This document shows, one piece after another, positions 40,097 to 52,406 of a stretch of DNA of 64,000 bases. The notes under the pieces were generated by a model. It was not told the DNA's origin. It did not search any database and saw nothing but the letters and a program-made list of their open reading frames with translations. Location of the stretch: contig JALNQF010000177.1 of the NCBI GenBank assembly GCA_028456385.1, positions 27,032 through 91,031 of the forward strand, read 5' to 3'. Source of the DNA: Ophiosphaerella korrae. Taxonomy: Eukaryota; Ascomycota; Dothideomycetes; Pleosporales; Phaeosphaeriaceae. The translations under genes and the position numbers were made by a program. The first letter of the stretch is position 1. Each line of letters opens with the position of its first letter.

Positions 40097-42682
40097 AGCT
40101 AAGAGAAGGATATTATATTCTAGTTAGAGCTAAAGCTTTTAGTAATAGGTATACTTAAACGTAAGAGAGATAAAGCTATTAAGTATAAGGCTAAGCCTTT
40201 AGGCCTAGTAGAAGCTTATAAAAAATATAAATTAGATATTAAAGCTAATATATATATTAAAAATAGTTATAGTTCTAAATAGAGAAAGTCTAACTAGCTA
40301 AGTAGATTACTTCTCTAGTCTAATAGAGTTACTTACTAGTCTAGTAGTAATAGAGAATTATTTAAATAGTATACTCCTAAGTATCTATTATAGAATAACT
40401 CTTCTATCCTAATATCTTTTATTATAGCTAACTAAGGTCTATCCCTAGGTTATAGGATATACTTTAAGATAGGATAGACTATAGGTACTTTAAGATTAAG
40501 TAACTCTAACCCTTTAAGCGTATTAGATTTATCTATATTATTCTATTAATAGTTTCCTTACTTACTCTAGACTATACTTAAACTTTAAGATATAAAAATT
40601 ATAACGTTGTTAACGCCTACGCGCTAGATATAGTAGAGCTTCTTCTTATACTAAGGTTAAAGCCTATACTATATAGTGCTATATCTACCTTAAAAACCTC
40701 TTAAATTAATAGACTAGCTTTATCTAGTTACTATATAGTAATATAGCTACGTAATATAATCTATAATATAATACCTTCTATATTAAGAAGTATTACGCTA
40801 AGTATAATTTACTAGAAGAGTACGTTAATAAAGCCTATACTATTACTTTAATTAGGCTAATTTAGGATATACGTATAGTTTCTAGAATTATTAATAGCGC
40901 TTTTATATTATCTATAAATATCTTACTACTTTTAAAATAGTAAAGGTATCTATAATACTACTACTTAGCCTTTACTTTATATAGTCTTTAATTAGTTAAT
41001 ATATAGTATTAATATATATTTATACTACTTTAGGTAAGAGATCTTTATTAGATATATCTAGAGAATTAAGTTACTTTTATAATAAGTCTACCTACAACGT
41101 TATATAAGACTACTATAAGATATAACTTCTAAATATTAACGTTTAGGTATCTTATAAGTAAAAAATAAAATAGATAGTACTAGACTTAAAATAGACTAAC
41201 TATCTAGGACAAAGTATAATATATTGTAGCTTTTCTAAAGAGAAGTTAATAGGATCTTAACTCTACTAGCTCTTTTTATATTTAGTTAGCTATAATAACT
41301 AACTAAATCCTATAAGGCCTTCTTATACTATAAGCTATATTACTTTACTATAGCTATCTTAATATATTAAGGTTAAAGTACCTCTTTATATAAGTAAAAT
41401 CTATTCTTTATTATCTTTCTATTCTTTTTACTTCTTTATTATTATTAATATCTACTATATAGTATCTCTATCTAGAATTTTTTCTTATATCTAGCCTAAG
41501 AGCTAGTAGTTTTATCTTAAAAGGAAATATAAAAAGGTAGTATAAAGTAGGTTATATTTTTTAAGTATATTTAAGTAGCTTTTATTTAGGACGCTCTTAA
41601 GAAAATACTTATAGATATCTCTAAGCGTTATTTATATATATAACTTATTACCTATCTTAAGTAAAAAGTTTTATATAGATACTTTCTTTTTAAAACTCTA
41701 TATCTAGTTAAATAACTACTTAATTAGGCGTCTATTATCTTTATCCTACTAGAAAGACTACTAGTAAGTAGTAATAATAGGGCTATATAGTATAATATCT
41801 AGTTAAAGATATACTTTAGCTTTATAGCTAGAAAGGAAATACGCTTCTATATTATTATTATCTCTAGAAGTTATAGGTTATATAGCTTAGCTAAGTAGGC
41901 TTAGTATTAATTATACGTTTTATTTATCCTAAGTCCTTAGTTCTAGACTTTTTCTATTTAATTTAGCTAAGATACTCTTTTAAAAGACTACATCCCTAAA
42001 TATATTATATAGTAGTTAGCTTTAGAGTAAATTAATAAATAGATATAGCTCTCTAGGAGGCGATTTTGCTTAACGCTTAAAGTTAGCTAAAAGTAGTTCT
42101 AGTAGTAAAAGCTATCGCTTTAGTATAAGTAGAGACAAAATAATATAATTATTAATTAACGTACTAAGTAGTAAGGTAGCTAGGTTATAATAGTATATAA
42201 AGCCCTTTACTAACTATCTTGTATTTTATTTAATATATTCTAAGTAGAATAAGTCTTACTAGTTATTATACTTATTAATAATACTTATATTATCTATAGT
42301 ATAAACGTTACGCTCTATAGTATATAATAGCTTAGGTAGTATATATTTAAGATATAAATAGTATTATTAACTTTAGAGTATACTTATCTATAGCTTCTAT
42401 ATATTACGCTTTTATCTAGAGCTTAAAGTAGACTTATACCTTGTAATAGGCACTAGCTAGATTCTAGTTAACTTTCTTAAAAGTCTAGTATTATTTTTAG
42501 GCTATAAGATAGTATTATATATACTTTAATTAATTAAGTAAGTAATCTCTACTATATTTAAGTTTAGTATTAATCTCTCTAATAAGGTAGAGGAGAGTAG
42601 AGTAGTAGGGTTAAATATAACCCTAGGCGCTAGCTCCTATATTAGGTTATTTAGAGTACTAGGATAACTTAGTAATAATATA

Positions 42683-42784
42683 CTAGTCTCTATTAATAGG
42701 GGTAGTAGTAAAGGTAATAATTCTAATAGCCTACTAGCCTCTATTAATAGAGATAGTAGTAAAGGCGATAGTTCTAATAATCTA
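42683..42784 (+). repeat. 51-bp tandem pair, Ser/Asn-coding
   Basis: Units start at 42683 (CTAGTCTCTATTAATAGG) and 42734 (CTAGCCTCTATTAATAGA). Read on the + strand each unit gives a Ser/Asn/Lys-rich peptide (INRxSSKGxxSN), as in low-complexity linkers. The period is a multiple of three. Confidence 0.7.
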
Positions 42785-43798
42785 CTATACCTAAATTTAC
42801 CTTAAATAATTAATCTATATTAATCTATTCTATATCTTATAAGAATATTGCTTAGGCCTATACGTATATTCTAAATAGAGTAAAGCTCTTAACTTTTTTT
42901 ACTAGTCTTAGTAAAAGTATCTTTATTACTCTATACTAATAGGTTATATAGATTAATAGCCTTAATTATATTAACTAAGAACGTTACTTAGCCCTTTATA
43001 ATCTTTTAAGTAATTAGTTAGTTTAATTTAGTAATAGCTTTGTCCTAAGAATTATTACTAGTAACTTAGCTAAGAAGTTTATAGAACGTTATACTTATTA
43101 TAGCCTATCTATTGTATTAGACCTTATTATAGTACTATTTATTACTTATCTTATTAAGAAAAGTAAAGTACTTCCTCTTTACGTTATACTCTTATTCTAC
43201 TACAACTAAGAACTACTACTAATACTATAGGTCTAAGTTAGTAGTATCTTTTAAGGTACGTAAAAAGAGCTTCTAGTTATAATATTCTTAATATTTATCT
43301 TATATAACAATATCTATAGATTTAAAAAGTAGCTAGAGCTACTACTACTATATTTTATATTTACTAAGAAGCTAATTTCTTATTGCAATATAAGCTTCGA
43401 ACTTCTTACTAAGCCTTAAAAGGTTACGTAGTAACTAATAGAATACGTATACATTAGCGTATATTTAAGCTAAGTTAAAAAAATTAATTATAGACTCTAA
43501 AGCTAGTATAGAATCTATTATTAATTAAATAAAGCTTACGCTAAAGAAATAAATAAACTCCTTTCTATATAGAGCGTACAGCGTAGTATAGAATAGTACT
43601 AGTTACTAAGAGATAAGTAGTTACTATAGTAAGCTTAAGACTTAGTAGTATACGTGTCTATACGTATAATACATGCTAAATACTAAAGTTATAATCTCTA
43701 TCTAATTAGTTATTTTTAGCTTATAAGGTATTTTACTACGTAAAGATAGACTTTATATATAATAGCTACTATTATAAGATTTTATAGTAGAGTAGTAA

Positions 43799-44185
43799 CT
43801 AGAAGCTTATAACTAATTTAGACTATCTAAATTTTACTAGAAAGCTAACGTTATAGCTAGAGTAGGTAGTTTTAAGTAGAGCTACTAATATAGCTACCTA
43901 AGACTCCTTACTAGCTATAGCGTTAACTACCTATTTTCTACGCTTATTCTTCTAAGTAGATAAACTTAAAGTATTTCTCTTCTACTTCTAGCTAAGTTAT
44001 ATAAAGTTTTTAGTATTAATAGCTATATACTAAGCTATATACTAAGCTACTTTCTCTACTCTTTCTTTCTCTCTTACTAACTTAACTACTTCTTACTCTA
44101 TATACTTCTCTTTAACTAGCTTTTACTTATATTAGTAAGTAGCTTATTATAGCTTTCTTAGTTAAGTTTTTTAGTCTAATCTAAG
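43799..44185 (-). pseudogene. C-terminal tail resembling a pogo/Fot transposase, cut by element E
   Basis: On the reverse strand this reads as an Arg/Lys/Glu-rich coiled segment (KLVKEKYIE, REKERVEKVA), then a basic patch (KRNTLSLSTQKNKRRK), then a Pro/Thr region with KTTYSSYNVSFLVKFR before a TAG at 43799-43801. This order is typical of the tail of fungal pogo/Fot-type DDE transposases, which end in a basic and KTTRxGRxVxLPxKF-like motif. The frame runs into the CTAAG target site of E at 44181-44185 and should resume at 51228. No catalytic DDE residues are visible in the part that remains, so the identity is tentative. Confidence 0.45.
44181..44185 (+). repeat. left target-site duplication of copy E (CTAAG)
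   Basis: Repeated exactly at 51223-51227. Confidence 0.92.
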
Positions 44186-44628
44186 TATAATAGGCTACTT
44201 GTCGTTAACTATAGGTACCTATATTAGGAGAGCTAGGGGATTACAAGGTAATAGTAAAAGCTCGTGTTTAGATTAGTAATAACTATAAATAATAGAAGAT
44301 ATTTTATAACTATCTTGTATTAGCGTTCTATAGTTAAAGGATTAAATTACTAATACTATCCTAATAATGCGCATTATTACTAACTATATACTTAGGCTTC
44401 TTAGCTAGCTTTATACTTTGTATTTACTAAGATTATAAATTACAAATTTATTACGTGTTTAGCTTTATACTTTATATTTACTAAGATTATAAATTGTAAA
44501 TTTGTTATATATCTTTATTGTAGTTAGTCTCTTAATCTAGTTTGTTTTCCTATAGGTTGTATATATTATTATTACCTATAGTAGGGCTAATTAGTTTAAA
44601 TTAGTTTCTTCTTATTATAGCTATAACA
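44186..44628 (-). repeat. 3' LTR of copy E (443 bp)
   Basis: On the + strand it runs from TATAATAGG to GCTATAACA. Equal in length to 50780-51222. Confidence 0.95.
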
Positions 44629-44642
44629 CTATTCTCTTCTTT
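44629..44642 (-). other. polypurine tract of copy E
   Basis: CTATTCTCTTCTTT on the + strand, which is AAAGAAGAGAATAG on the element strand, abutting the 3' LTR. Confidence 0.7.
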
Positions 44643-45259
44643 AGATAGGTTCTTGTTTCTCTATCCTAGGCCTAAGGTTATTAGTCTAGTTTCTTTATTT
44701 ATTTCTAATTCTTTATTATTCTCTATATCTTTATATTCTAATTATAATAAACTTTTTCTTATTACTTACGTTACTTGTAATAGGGTTAAAATATTTCCTT
44801 ACTCTTATTATACTTAATTAAAACTTACTTGTCTTATATCTTTAAAAGATAGTAAGTACTATAATAAGTATATCTTAGCTAATATTTAATACAAGTATAC
44901 TTTATCTAGTGTTTCTCTTGTAGAGTATAAGTATTTAATTTCTAGGTAGTTTCTTTTTACTAAGTTGTATAAGGCGAGCTATTAACTAGGCTTAAAAGAT
45001 ACTATTATTATAGCTTATAAAGGCTAAGGCTAAGTATAAGCTAACTCTTTATAAGCTAGTAGATCTTTATTCTTATATTAACTATCTTTATAAGATAAAG
45101 GCTTATAATAACACTAAATTATCTAAATAGTCTTGTACCTTAGAGGCTAAGATAGACCTTAAGGATATAGTTTAGGCTATTCTAGCTCCTATTTTATTAG
45201 ACGTTCCTAACGCCTATTTATTTAGCACTAGTAGTGCTAGTTTTCTTAGTTTACTATAA
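44640..45259 (+). pseudogene. antisense ORF relic of copy E (on + strand here)
   Basis: The best-preserved example. A Cys-bearing part (TYVTCNRVKIFPYS, ANIQYKYTLSSVSL) runs to about 45.0 kb. It is followed in another frame by the helical part from about 44.97 kb to the TAA at 45257-45259 (LIKAKAKYKLT, LYKIKAYNNTKLSK, LEAKIDLKD, LAPILLDVPNA). The helical part has only a handful of TAA/TAG in about 95 codons, all explicable as former Gln/Trp. Conservation with C and with the A/B/D copies is at the level of this frame's residues. The function is unknown. Confidence 0.55.
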
Positions 45260-45281
45260 GGTAGTCTAGAAGGTTTTAACT

Positions 45282-48200
45282 TTAGTAGTCCTCGAGTTTC
45301 TTAAGGTAATTAAGATTACCTTCTAGTTCTTATATTTTTTCCTATAGTTATCTTTTCTTATCTATACTTATCTATTCTACTAAATAGTAGTTTTATCTAT
45401 TATAGAGCTAGTACTATAGGATTTCTTTTACTTTTTATTTTTCTTATTCTCTATATATATCTACTTTATATACTAATAGTTCTACGTTTTATAGTACTTA
45501 TTCTAGTAGAGCTACGTAGAATATTAGGTATATCTTTATCTTATTTAGTAGCTTTAGTTTAAATATAACTAGTGTAATTTCTTTCTTAATTTTATATAGT
45601 CTTATCTTAATGTAGTCTAACTTTAAACTTAGTTATTTACTCTTAATATTTTTTTCTACTAACTATACTTTTTCTCTTTCTCTAAATTAAGGTCTTTCTT
45701 TATACTTCTTGTTATAGTACTTAGCTATTTAATCTTATAAGAATTCTATATCCTATCTTAGTTAGTTATATATATCTTTAAGTCTACTAGTAAAGTTTTC
45801 TCCTTTTAGAGACTAAGATGTTTAGTTTCTTAGTATCTAGTATACGTTAGGTTCGAATCTATAGTTTGTAAAGAAAAGTAATACTCTTATTACTATATTC
45901 TTTACGCTATTATATACTAACTATACTATAGGTAGTAATTGTACCTAATTGTTCTAGTTATAGTTAAGATAGTATCTTAAGTATTATTCTACTATCTAAT
46001 TTATTTATTCTAACTATCTATCTATTTATAGATAGTATACTATAGATATTATATATTGTATTCTTAGTTACGCTATTATTATTCCCTATAGTTTTAATAT
46101 AAATTGTATATCTCTATCTATAATAATTTTATCTAGTATTCTATATTAACTAATTATAGTTTCTAGGACTTAGTATATAGTAACCTCTATCCTACTTTTT
46201 TCTTTATATAGTTAGAAGTATAAGTATTTTATAAGTTTATCTACTATTATTAAGATTCTATTATATTTAACTCCTAATATTAGGTCTTTAGACTTAGGTA
46301 GTTTTGTAATAAAGTCTATCGTAATAACTCCCTATAGTTATTCTAGTATCTTAACTAGTTATAGCGTCTTATATAGTACGTATCTACTATATTTATTCTT
46401 TTAGTATTCTATATAGTTTTATAGTACTTCTATTACTAGTTATCTTACTCTTAGGATATAATAGTCTTGTAGTAGTCTATCTAGTATTTTATTAATACTT
46501 TAGTATCTATATACTAGTAATTCGTAGAATTATTGTATAAATTCTCTTTAAATCTTACTTAAGATATATATTCTTCTATAGGCTTATATAAGTCCTTCTT
46601 AGATTTCTAGTTTCTATATTTCTTTAGATACCTTTTACGTTGTTGTCTAAATCTATTTATCTAGCTTACTACTTATTCTTTTAAGTGTTATAGCTATTTT
46701 AGGTATATTTAAGACTAAATATCTTTCTTTGTTCTTAACTAGAATAGTACTAGTAGCGCTTACTTCTTCTTATAAGTCTAGTCTTCTACTAAGGGCGTCT
46801 ATAAGTTAGTTATCTTTCCCTTTTGTATATATAATTTCTATATTAAATATTAATAGGAATTCCTACTATCTTATATATTATTATAATAGTTCTTTATTTA
46901 TTATAAATCCTATAAGGTTCTTATAGTCTATATAGACCTTTATCTAATACTTTACTCTTTATAGATATATTCTCTATTATTGAAATACTTTATAGATTAC
47001 TAGTATTTCTTTATTATAAATTAAGTAATTAAGTTCTACTATTTTTATCTTCTTAGAGAAGTATTTAACTAAGTATTCTTTTTTAGTTTCTAGGTCTTCT
47101 TATATTAGTACTATTCTATAGACTACATTAAATACATCTATTTTTACTATTACTAGTAGGTCTAAGTTATATATTCTAATAACTAGGTTTTCTATAAACT
47201 TTCTTTTTATCTTTTTAAATACCTCGTTATATTCTTTTATCTATTTAAATAGCGTATCTTTCTTTATAAGTCTTATTATTAGCTTTATATCTTTAAACTA
47301 TCCTACTATTAACTTTCTATAAAAGTTAGCTAACTTATAAAATTATTATACTTCTTTTAGTTTTCTTAGTGTTAGCTATTTATTAATTAACCTAATCTTT
47401 TCTAAGTTAATCCTAATTTTTCTTAGTTTAATAATAAATCTAAGGAAATCTATTTCTTTTATATAGAACTTATATTTTTTTATTTTAAGAAATAATTTAC
47501 TTTCTACTAGTTTTTCTAGTACTTTGTATATATATTGTACGTATTCTTCTTCTAATTCTAAAAATATAAGGATATTGTCTAGGTATATAAATATAAATAT
47601 ATCTAAGTACTCTCTTAGTACTATATTAATTCTTTCTTAGAATACTACTAGTATATTTGTTAAGCTATATAGTATAACTAAGTATTTATATAGTCTATAC
47701 TATATTCTAAATACTATTTTCTACTTATCTTCTTTTTTAATTCTAATCTAGTAGTATATATTCTAGATATCTAGTTTTATAAAGAGTCTTACTCTTTATA
47801 GTCTATCTTGTATTTTATCTATTTATAGTAATAGGTATTAGTTCTTGTTTATAATTACGTTAGTTTTCCTAAAATCTACGTAGAGTCTCTTATCTTTTAT
47901 TCTCTTTTTATCTACAAATATAAGTCTATATACTACTAAAGATTTAGATTCTTTTATTTATCTCTTTTTTATTATATTTTAGATAAATATTTATTTAATT
48001 TTAGATTCTTCTTCTATTTTTTAGTAGACTAGGCTCTATTTTACGTCTTTACTTTTCTCTAGTTCTATTACTAAATCCTATAGTTAATATTCTAGGAGGT
48101 AGTCTTCTAGCTTTATAAGCTATTTTTCCTATTTCTTATATTCTTTAGGGAATTCTCCTTTATAGGTACTTATATTAGCTTTTAATATATCTATTCTATA

Positions 48201-50720
48201 GTAGTTAATTTTTCTTATTCTCTAATTAATATATAGGTTAGTTATCTATAACTATAGTATACCTAATATTATATCTTATTTATTATTAATTATTATTATA
48301 TCTATAACTATATTCTAAATTATTATTCCTTTTAGTTCTAATATAGAGGGAACTATTTTAAACTTAATAAGTTCCTAAAATAGTTTTCCTTTAATTGTAC
48401 TTAGTTATTAAAGGTATTTCTTTATTATATACTTTATTCTTTATATTTCTATAAACTTTCTTAATATAAAGTTTCTTATAGCTATACTATTAATTATTAA
48501 TTATACTTTCTTCTCTTAGTATATACTTATTTTTATAATATATAGGCCTCTTATACCTTCTAGCTTTTCTTACTTAGGTATTTTTATAAATTATCTATCT
48601 TTCTAAGGCTATAGTCCTATTTTAAGTTTATATTCCTTGTATTTTAGATATTTATTATTTATATATTTGTACTATAGTCCTCTTTAGACGTATTTTTTTG
48701 TTAGCTTAGGTCTAGGCCTTACTACTACGTATCTATCTTCTAAGATTATTTCTTACCCTTAGATATCCTTTACTAGAATTACTCTTATATAATTATAGCC
48801 TCTTCTTCTTATAGGCTATATACTATTATTTACTTTAGGGTTCCTATATATAATATAATTCTTTTCTAAGTATAATATCTATAATACTTTAAAATATACT
48901 AAATACTTTAGGTCTATTATTTTATTAACTTTTTTTCTAGTATCTATCTTTACTAGGTGTATTTATTATTAGGATATAGTATACTATTAGTACTCTTAGT
49001 ATATAGGCTTTATTAATCTATCGCATTTTTCTTATAAGGTATTACTATTCTTTTTATATAGGTATCCTTCTTACTATAACTATATATTACTTTATCTATT
49101 CTTAAAATAGTATAAACTTTATTTCTTTAGGATTACGTTCTTTCTAGTCTTTGTACACTTTCTCTATACTTATAACTATTAAGTATATTAAAATAAATCT
49201 CTATTCTTTATTTTATTCCTCTATATCTATTGTTATATAGCTATTATAGTTATATATTGTTAGCTAAGTGTATTTTATACTTCTTATACTAACTTATTTC
49301 TTACTTCTTTATAGTCCTTTAGAAGTAGTTGTAGTAGTTTCTTTATCTAGTACTAGTCTTTCGGCCTAGATTAATAGTATCTAGGGTTCTTCCCTTTCTA
49401 AATCTTCTATTAGTAAGTCTATTATATATTCTATCTCTTCTAGCTATACTTTTATTCTACTTTCTTTTATTATAGCTACTCTATATCTCTATTTCTATAG
49501 GAACTATACTACTCTCTACTTACTAAAAAGATATATATAGTAGTTATTATTATAATAAAAAGTCTAATAGAGTATTATATATTATACGTCTTTACTCCTA
49601 GCTACTTTCTTCTAAGGTTTAGCCTATGCTTATAATACTTCTTTCTTTTTTTTAGTTATTTTTAACTAAGTTTCCTTTTTTAGGTCTTTATTTCTATAGT
49701 CTTTTATAAAGTATCTAGGTTTCCTATATTTATAGTATACTATATCCTTCTTTTTTTATAATTAGTAATCTTTCGCGTAGTAGCTTTTCTTGCTATAGTT
49801 AAAGTATGTAAAGTCTTTATTCTTTTTCTTCTTCTTATCCTTATTTACGTTAAGGATTATTAGGTCTCTCTTGTTATAGGTCTAAGTGTACTTCCTATAC
49901 TTATTCTTTTTCTATTCTTAGAGGTTATTATTAATTTAGATTACCTATTATTTTAAAGCTTCTAGTATTTATAGTTTCTCTATATAAATTATTTTATATT
50001 AGATTTTAGAGTTTAGTCTTTGTTTAAATTGTAATATTAGGGCTAATTTGTTCTATTCTATATTCTAGGCTAGTTATTTAAATTATAATATATATTTAGG
50101 AATACTCTAGTTTTATATAAGCTTTTCTAATTATTCTTTAGCTTATTAGGTAACGTCTATATCCCTAAATACTACTCTTATTCGTTTAGTAAAGTATTTA
50201 TAGCTTCTAAAGATAGCTCTTGTTTTATCTTTCTAGGTTATTAGAGAATATATTGTATAGTCTATCTAGTAAGGTTTATACTATCTTATTACGTCTTCTT
50301 TAAGGTGTAATCTTATATATATTACTTTCTTTTCTTCTATATCAAAGTATAGTACTTATATATCTATCTAGAGTTATACTAAGGCTATAAAGGGTCTTAG
50401 TTTCTTACTTATTTTATTAAATTTCTTAAGGATAAGTATCTTTAGTAGTTTCTTTGTTATACTTATCTCTAGGCGTTATATAATTAGTTCTATCTAGTTT
50501 TATCCTTTAATAATAGCTTTAATCTAAGCCTTATTCTATTTTATATATTCTTAGAGTTCTCTATTCTAGGTTTATAGGGTATTAATTACTATTTTTATAT
50601 CTTCTTTCTTAGAGATAAAGTTATTTATATAGTTCTTAATATCCTTCTATACTATATTATCTAACTCGTAACTACTTATAAGTACTTTAGCTACTTTTCT
50701 AGTTAAACTTTCTACTATTA
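45282..50720 (-). pseudogene. gag-pol relic of copy E
   Basis: Same domain order read on the reverse strand: capsid region about 50.6-50.0 kb, zinc knuckles about 49.82-49.70 kb, protease about 48.5 kb, RT box near 47.58 kb (GAC then AAT, so YLDN; the mutated codon is at 47574-47576), integrase about 46.6-46.0 kb, chromodomain about 45.42-45.30 kb. The stop lies at 45282-45284. It is inactivated throughout by TAA/TAG. Confidence 0.9.
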
Positions 50721-50759
50721 TATTAGCTAGACTATACGCTACTTATACTTTGCTTCTTA

Positions 50760-50779
50760 TAATAACTAGATTAGTAAGG
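50760..50779 (-). other. primer-binding region of copy E
   Basis: The reverse complement begins CCTTACTAATCTAG directly after the 5' LTR, as in B, C and D. Confidence 0.5.
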
Positions 50780-51222
50780 TATAATAGGCTACCTATTGTT
50801 AACTATAAGTACCTATATTAGGAGGGCTAGAAGATTACAAGGTAATAGCAAAAGCTTATATTTAGATTAGTAATAACTATAAATAATAGAAGATATTTTG
50901 TAACTATCTTATATTAGCGTTCTATAGTTAAAGAATTAAATTGCTAATACTATCCTAATAATACGTATTATTACTAACTATATACCTAGGCTTTTTAGCT
51001 AGCTTCGTGCTTTATATTTACTAAGATCGCGAATTGTAAATTTATTACGTGTTTAGCTTTGTACTTTATATTTGCTAAGATTGCGAATCGCGAATTTATT
51101 ACGTATCTCTATTGTAGTTAGTCTCTTAATCTAGTTTATTTTCCTATAGGTTATATATCTTGTTATTACCTATAGTAGGGCTAATTGGTTTAAATTAGTT
51201 TCTTCTTGTTATAGCTATAATA
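50780..51222 (-). repeat. 5' LTR of copy E (443 bp)
   Basis: On the + strand it runs from TATAATAGG to GCTATAATA. It holds the 54-bp tandem pair (around 51000-51110) with several surviving CpG-rich words (ATCGCGA, AATCGCGAA). It keeps ATTAGCAA (reverse strand) at the proposed self-priming site. Confidence 0.95.
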
Positions 51223-51227
51223 CTAAG
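51223..51227 (+). repeat. right target-site duplication of copy E (CTAAG)
   Basis: Exact partner of 44181-44185. Confidence 0.92.
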
Positions 51228-52406
51228 CTTATCTAGCCCTAGTATCTTTAGCTTAGTATAGTTTATTTAATACTAATTTTAGTAGTAACTTCTAGTATAT
51301 ACAGCTTTCTCTTAGTCCTTATAATTTAATTTCTTTAATTATATCTTAAATTAAGTCTATATTAGTAGAGTTATTACGTATTATAAAGAGGTAAGTTAGA
51401 CTTAAGTTTAGTATTTAGCGTATATTACGCGTATAGATATAGTACTATACTAAATAGGAAGTCTCTTATATCTCTCTTATAGTTCTTCTATTTTTATTTC
51501 TCTATAAGTAGTAAAATACACCTATTACTAGCGTACTAGGTACTATAGTACTTAATAGATATAACTATCCTATATTATATTACCTAGAAAGTAGTATACC
51601 TATAAGGTAGTAGTCTTAGCCTTATATTAAAGAAGATATAAGAAGCGCGCTTAGGTTTCTAAGCGCTTACTATAGGAAGCGCTAGATAAAGTAAAATATT
51701 AGTATATCTATATATTAGTATAAGAACAATATAAAGAACTAGTAGTAATAATAAGTAGATTATATATAGTTTCTTTAGGATCTTATTAGTAAGACTAGTA
51801 AAAGATATATATTATAAGACTAGTAAAGTAATTAACGTCTATCTCTATTAGTCGAGAATCTCTACGTACTAAGATAAGCCTACTATTAAAATATAATAAT
51901 TCCTAACCCCTTAAGAATATAAAGTAGTAGTACCTATAATACTCCTACTAATATATTTCTTTTTTAGGACCTAGCTTATAGTAAAAAAATACTATAGTCT
52001 TAATTATATTATTAATTATTCTATTTATTATACTCTAGAACGTTTTTACTTTATACCTCTACACTACTATAGTAATTAATACTTATTTAAATTTTAGAGT
52101 ATTTTAAAGGTAGTTCTAATAGAATAGAAGATAATTCTAAGTTTTAAAAGTATCTAGCTCTTATAAGTACTAATCTAAATCTATCTAAATAAAGAGGCCT
52201 ATAGTACTAAGATTTAACGTACTCTTATTAGTTACTTAGTTAGTAGTTATATATTCTATACTAAACCTAATCTATTCTAAGTATAGTGTTTATCTAAAAA
52301 CTTCTATAAATAGCTATTTTTAGTAGTAAGGCGTAAGCTACCTATTATTACAAGCTATTCCTTTATATATTATACTTACTCTCTCTTATATTACTATAAT
52401 TATAAT
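51228..52406. other. decayed spacer between copy E and the DDE transposase
   Basis: The first roughly 100 bases continue, on the reverse strand, the frame of the tail at 43799-44185. The rest was not recognised. A short dyad-rich stretch with GCGC words (about 51645-51690) and CpG-bearing sequence near 51850 may belong to the upstream region or terminal repeat of the transposon encoding the 52407 gene. I could not match a convincing inverted partner downstream of 54460. Confidence 0.45.

Larger units (their letters stand above)
34259..43798. other. unassigned RIP-decayed tract between C and E
   Basis: About 9.5 kb with no intact frame. It contains one half of a repeated segment (34313-34360, with 40049-40096 as partner) and a 51-bp tandem pair at 42683. 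Around the repeated segment the reverse strand gives similar peptide readings in both copies (core like SIKVQLLIRI), so a minus-strand gene family relic is possible. I could not name it. No RT, DDE or P-loop motif was recognised. Confidence 0.5.
44186..51222 (-). mobile_element. complete Ty3/gypsy chromovirus copy E, inverted (7037 bp)
   Basis: The only copy on the reverse strand. Two 443-bp LTRs, all gag-pol motifs and the antisense relic are present, with CTAAG on both sides. The U3 head is of the C type and the 3' end is of the B/D type, so this copy is recombinant in its LTRs. The RT box is YLDN. Confidence 0.96.

Noticed and set aside
42600..43300. Ser-rich linker of a Ty1/copia element
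   Set aside because: The sequence after it lacks a convincing LHRDDLP or YVDD motif and no copia integrase motif was found upstream.
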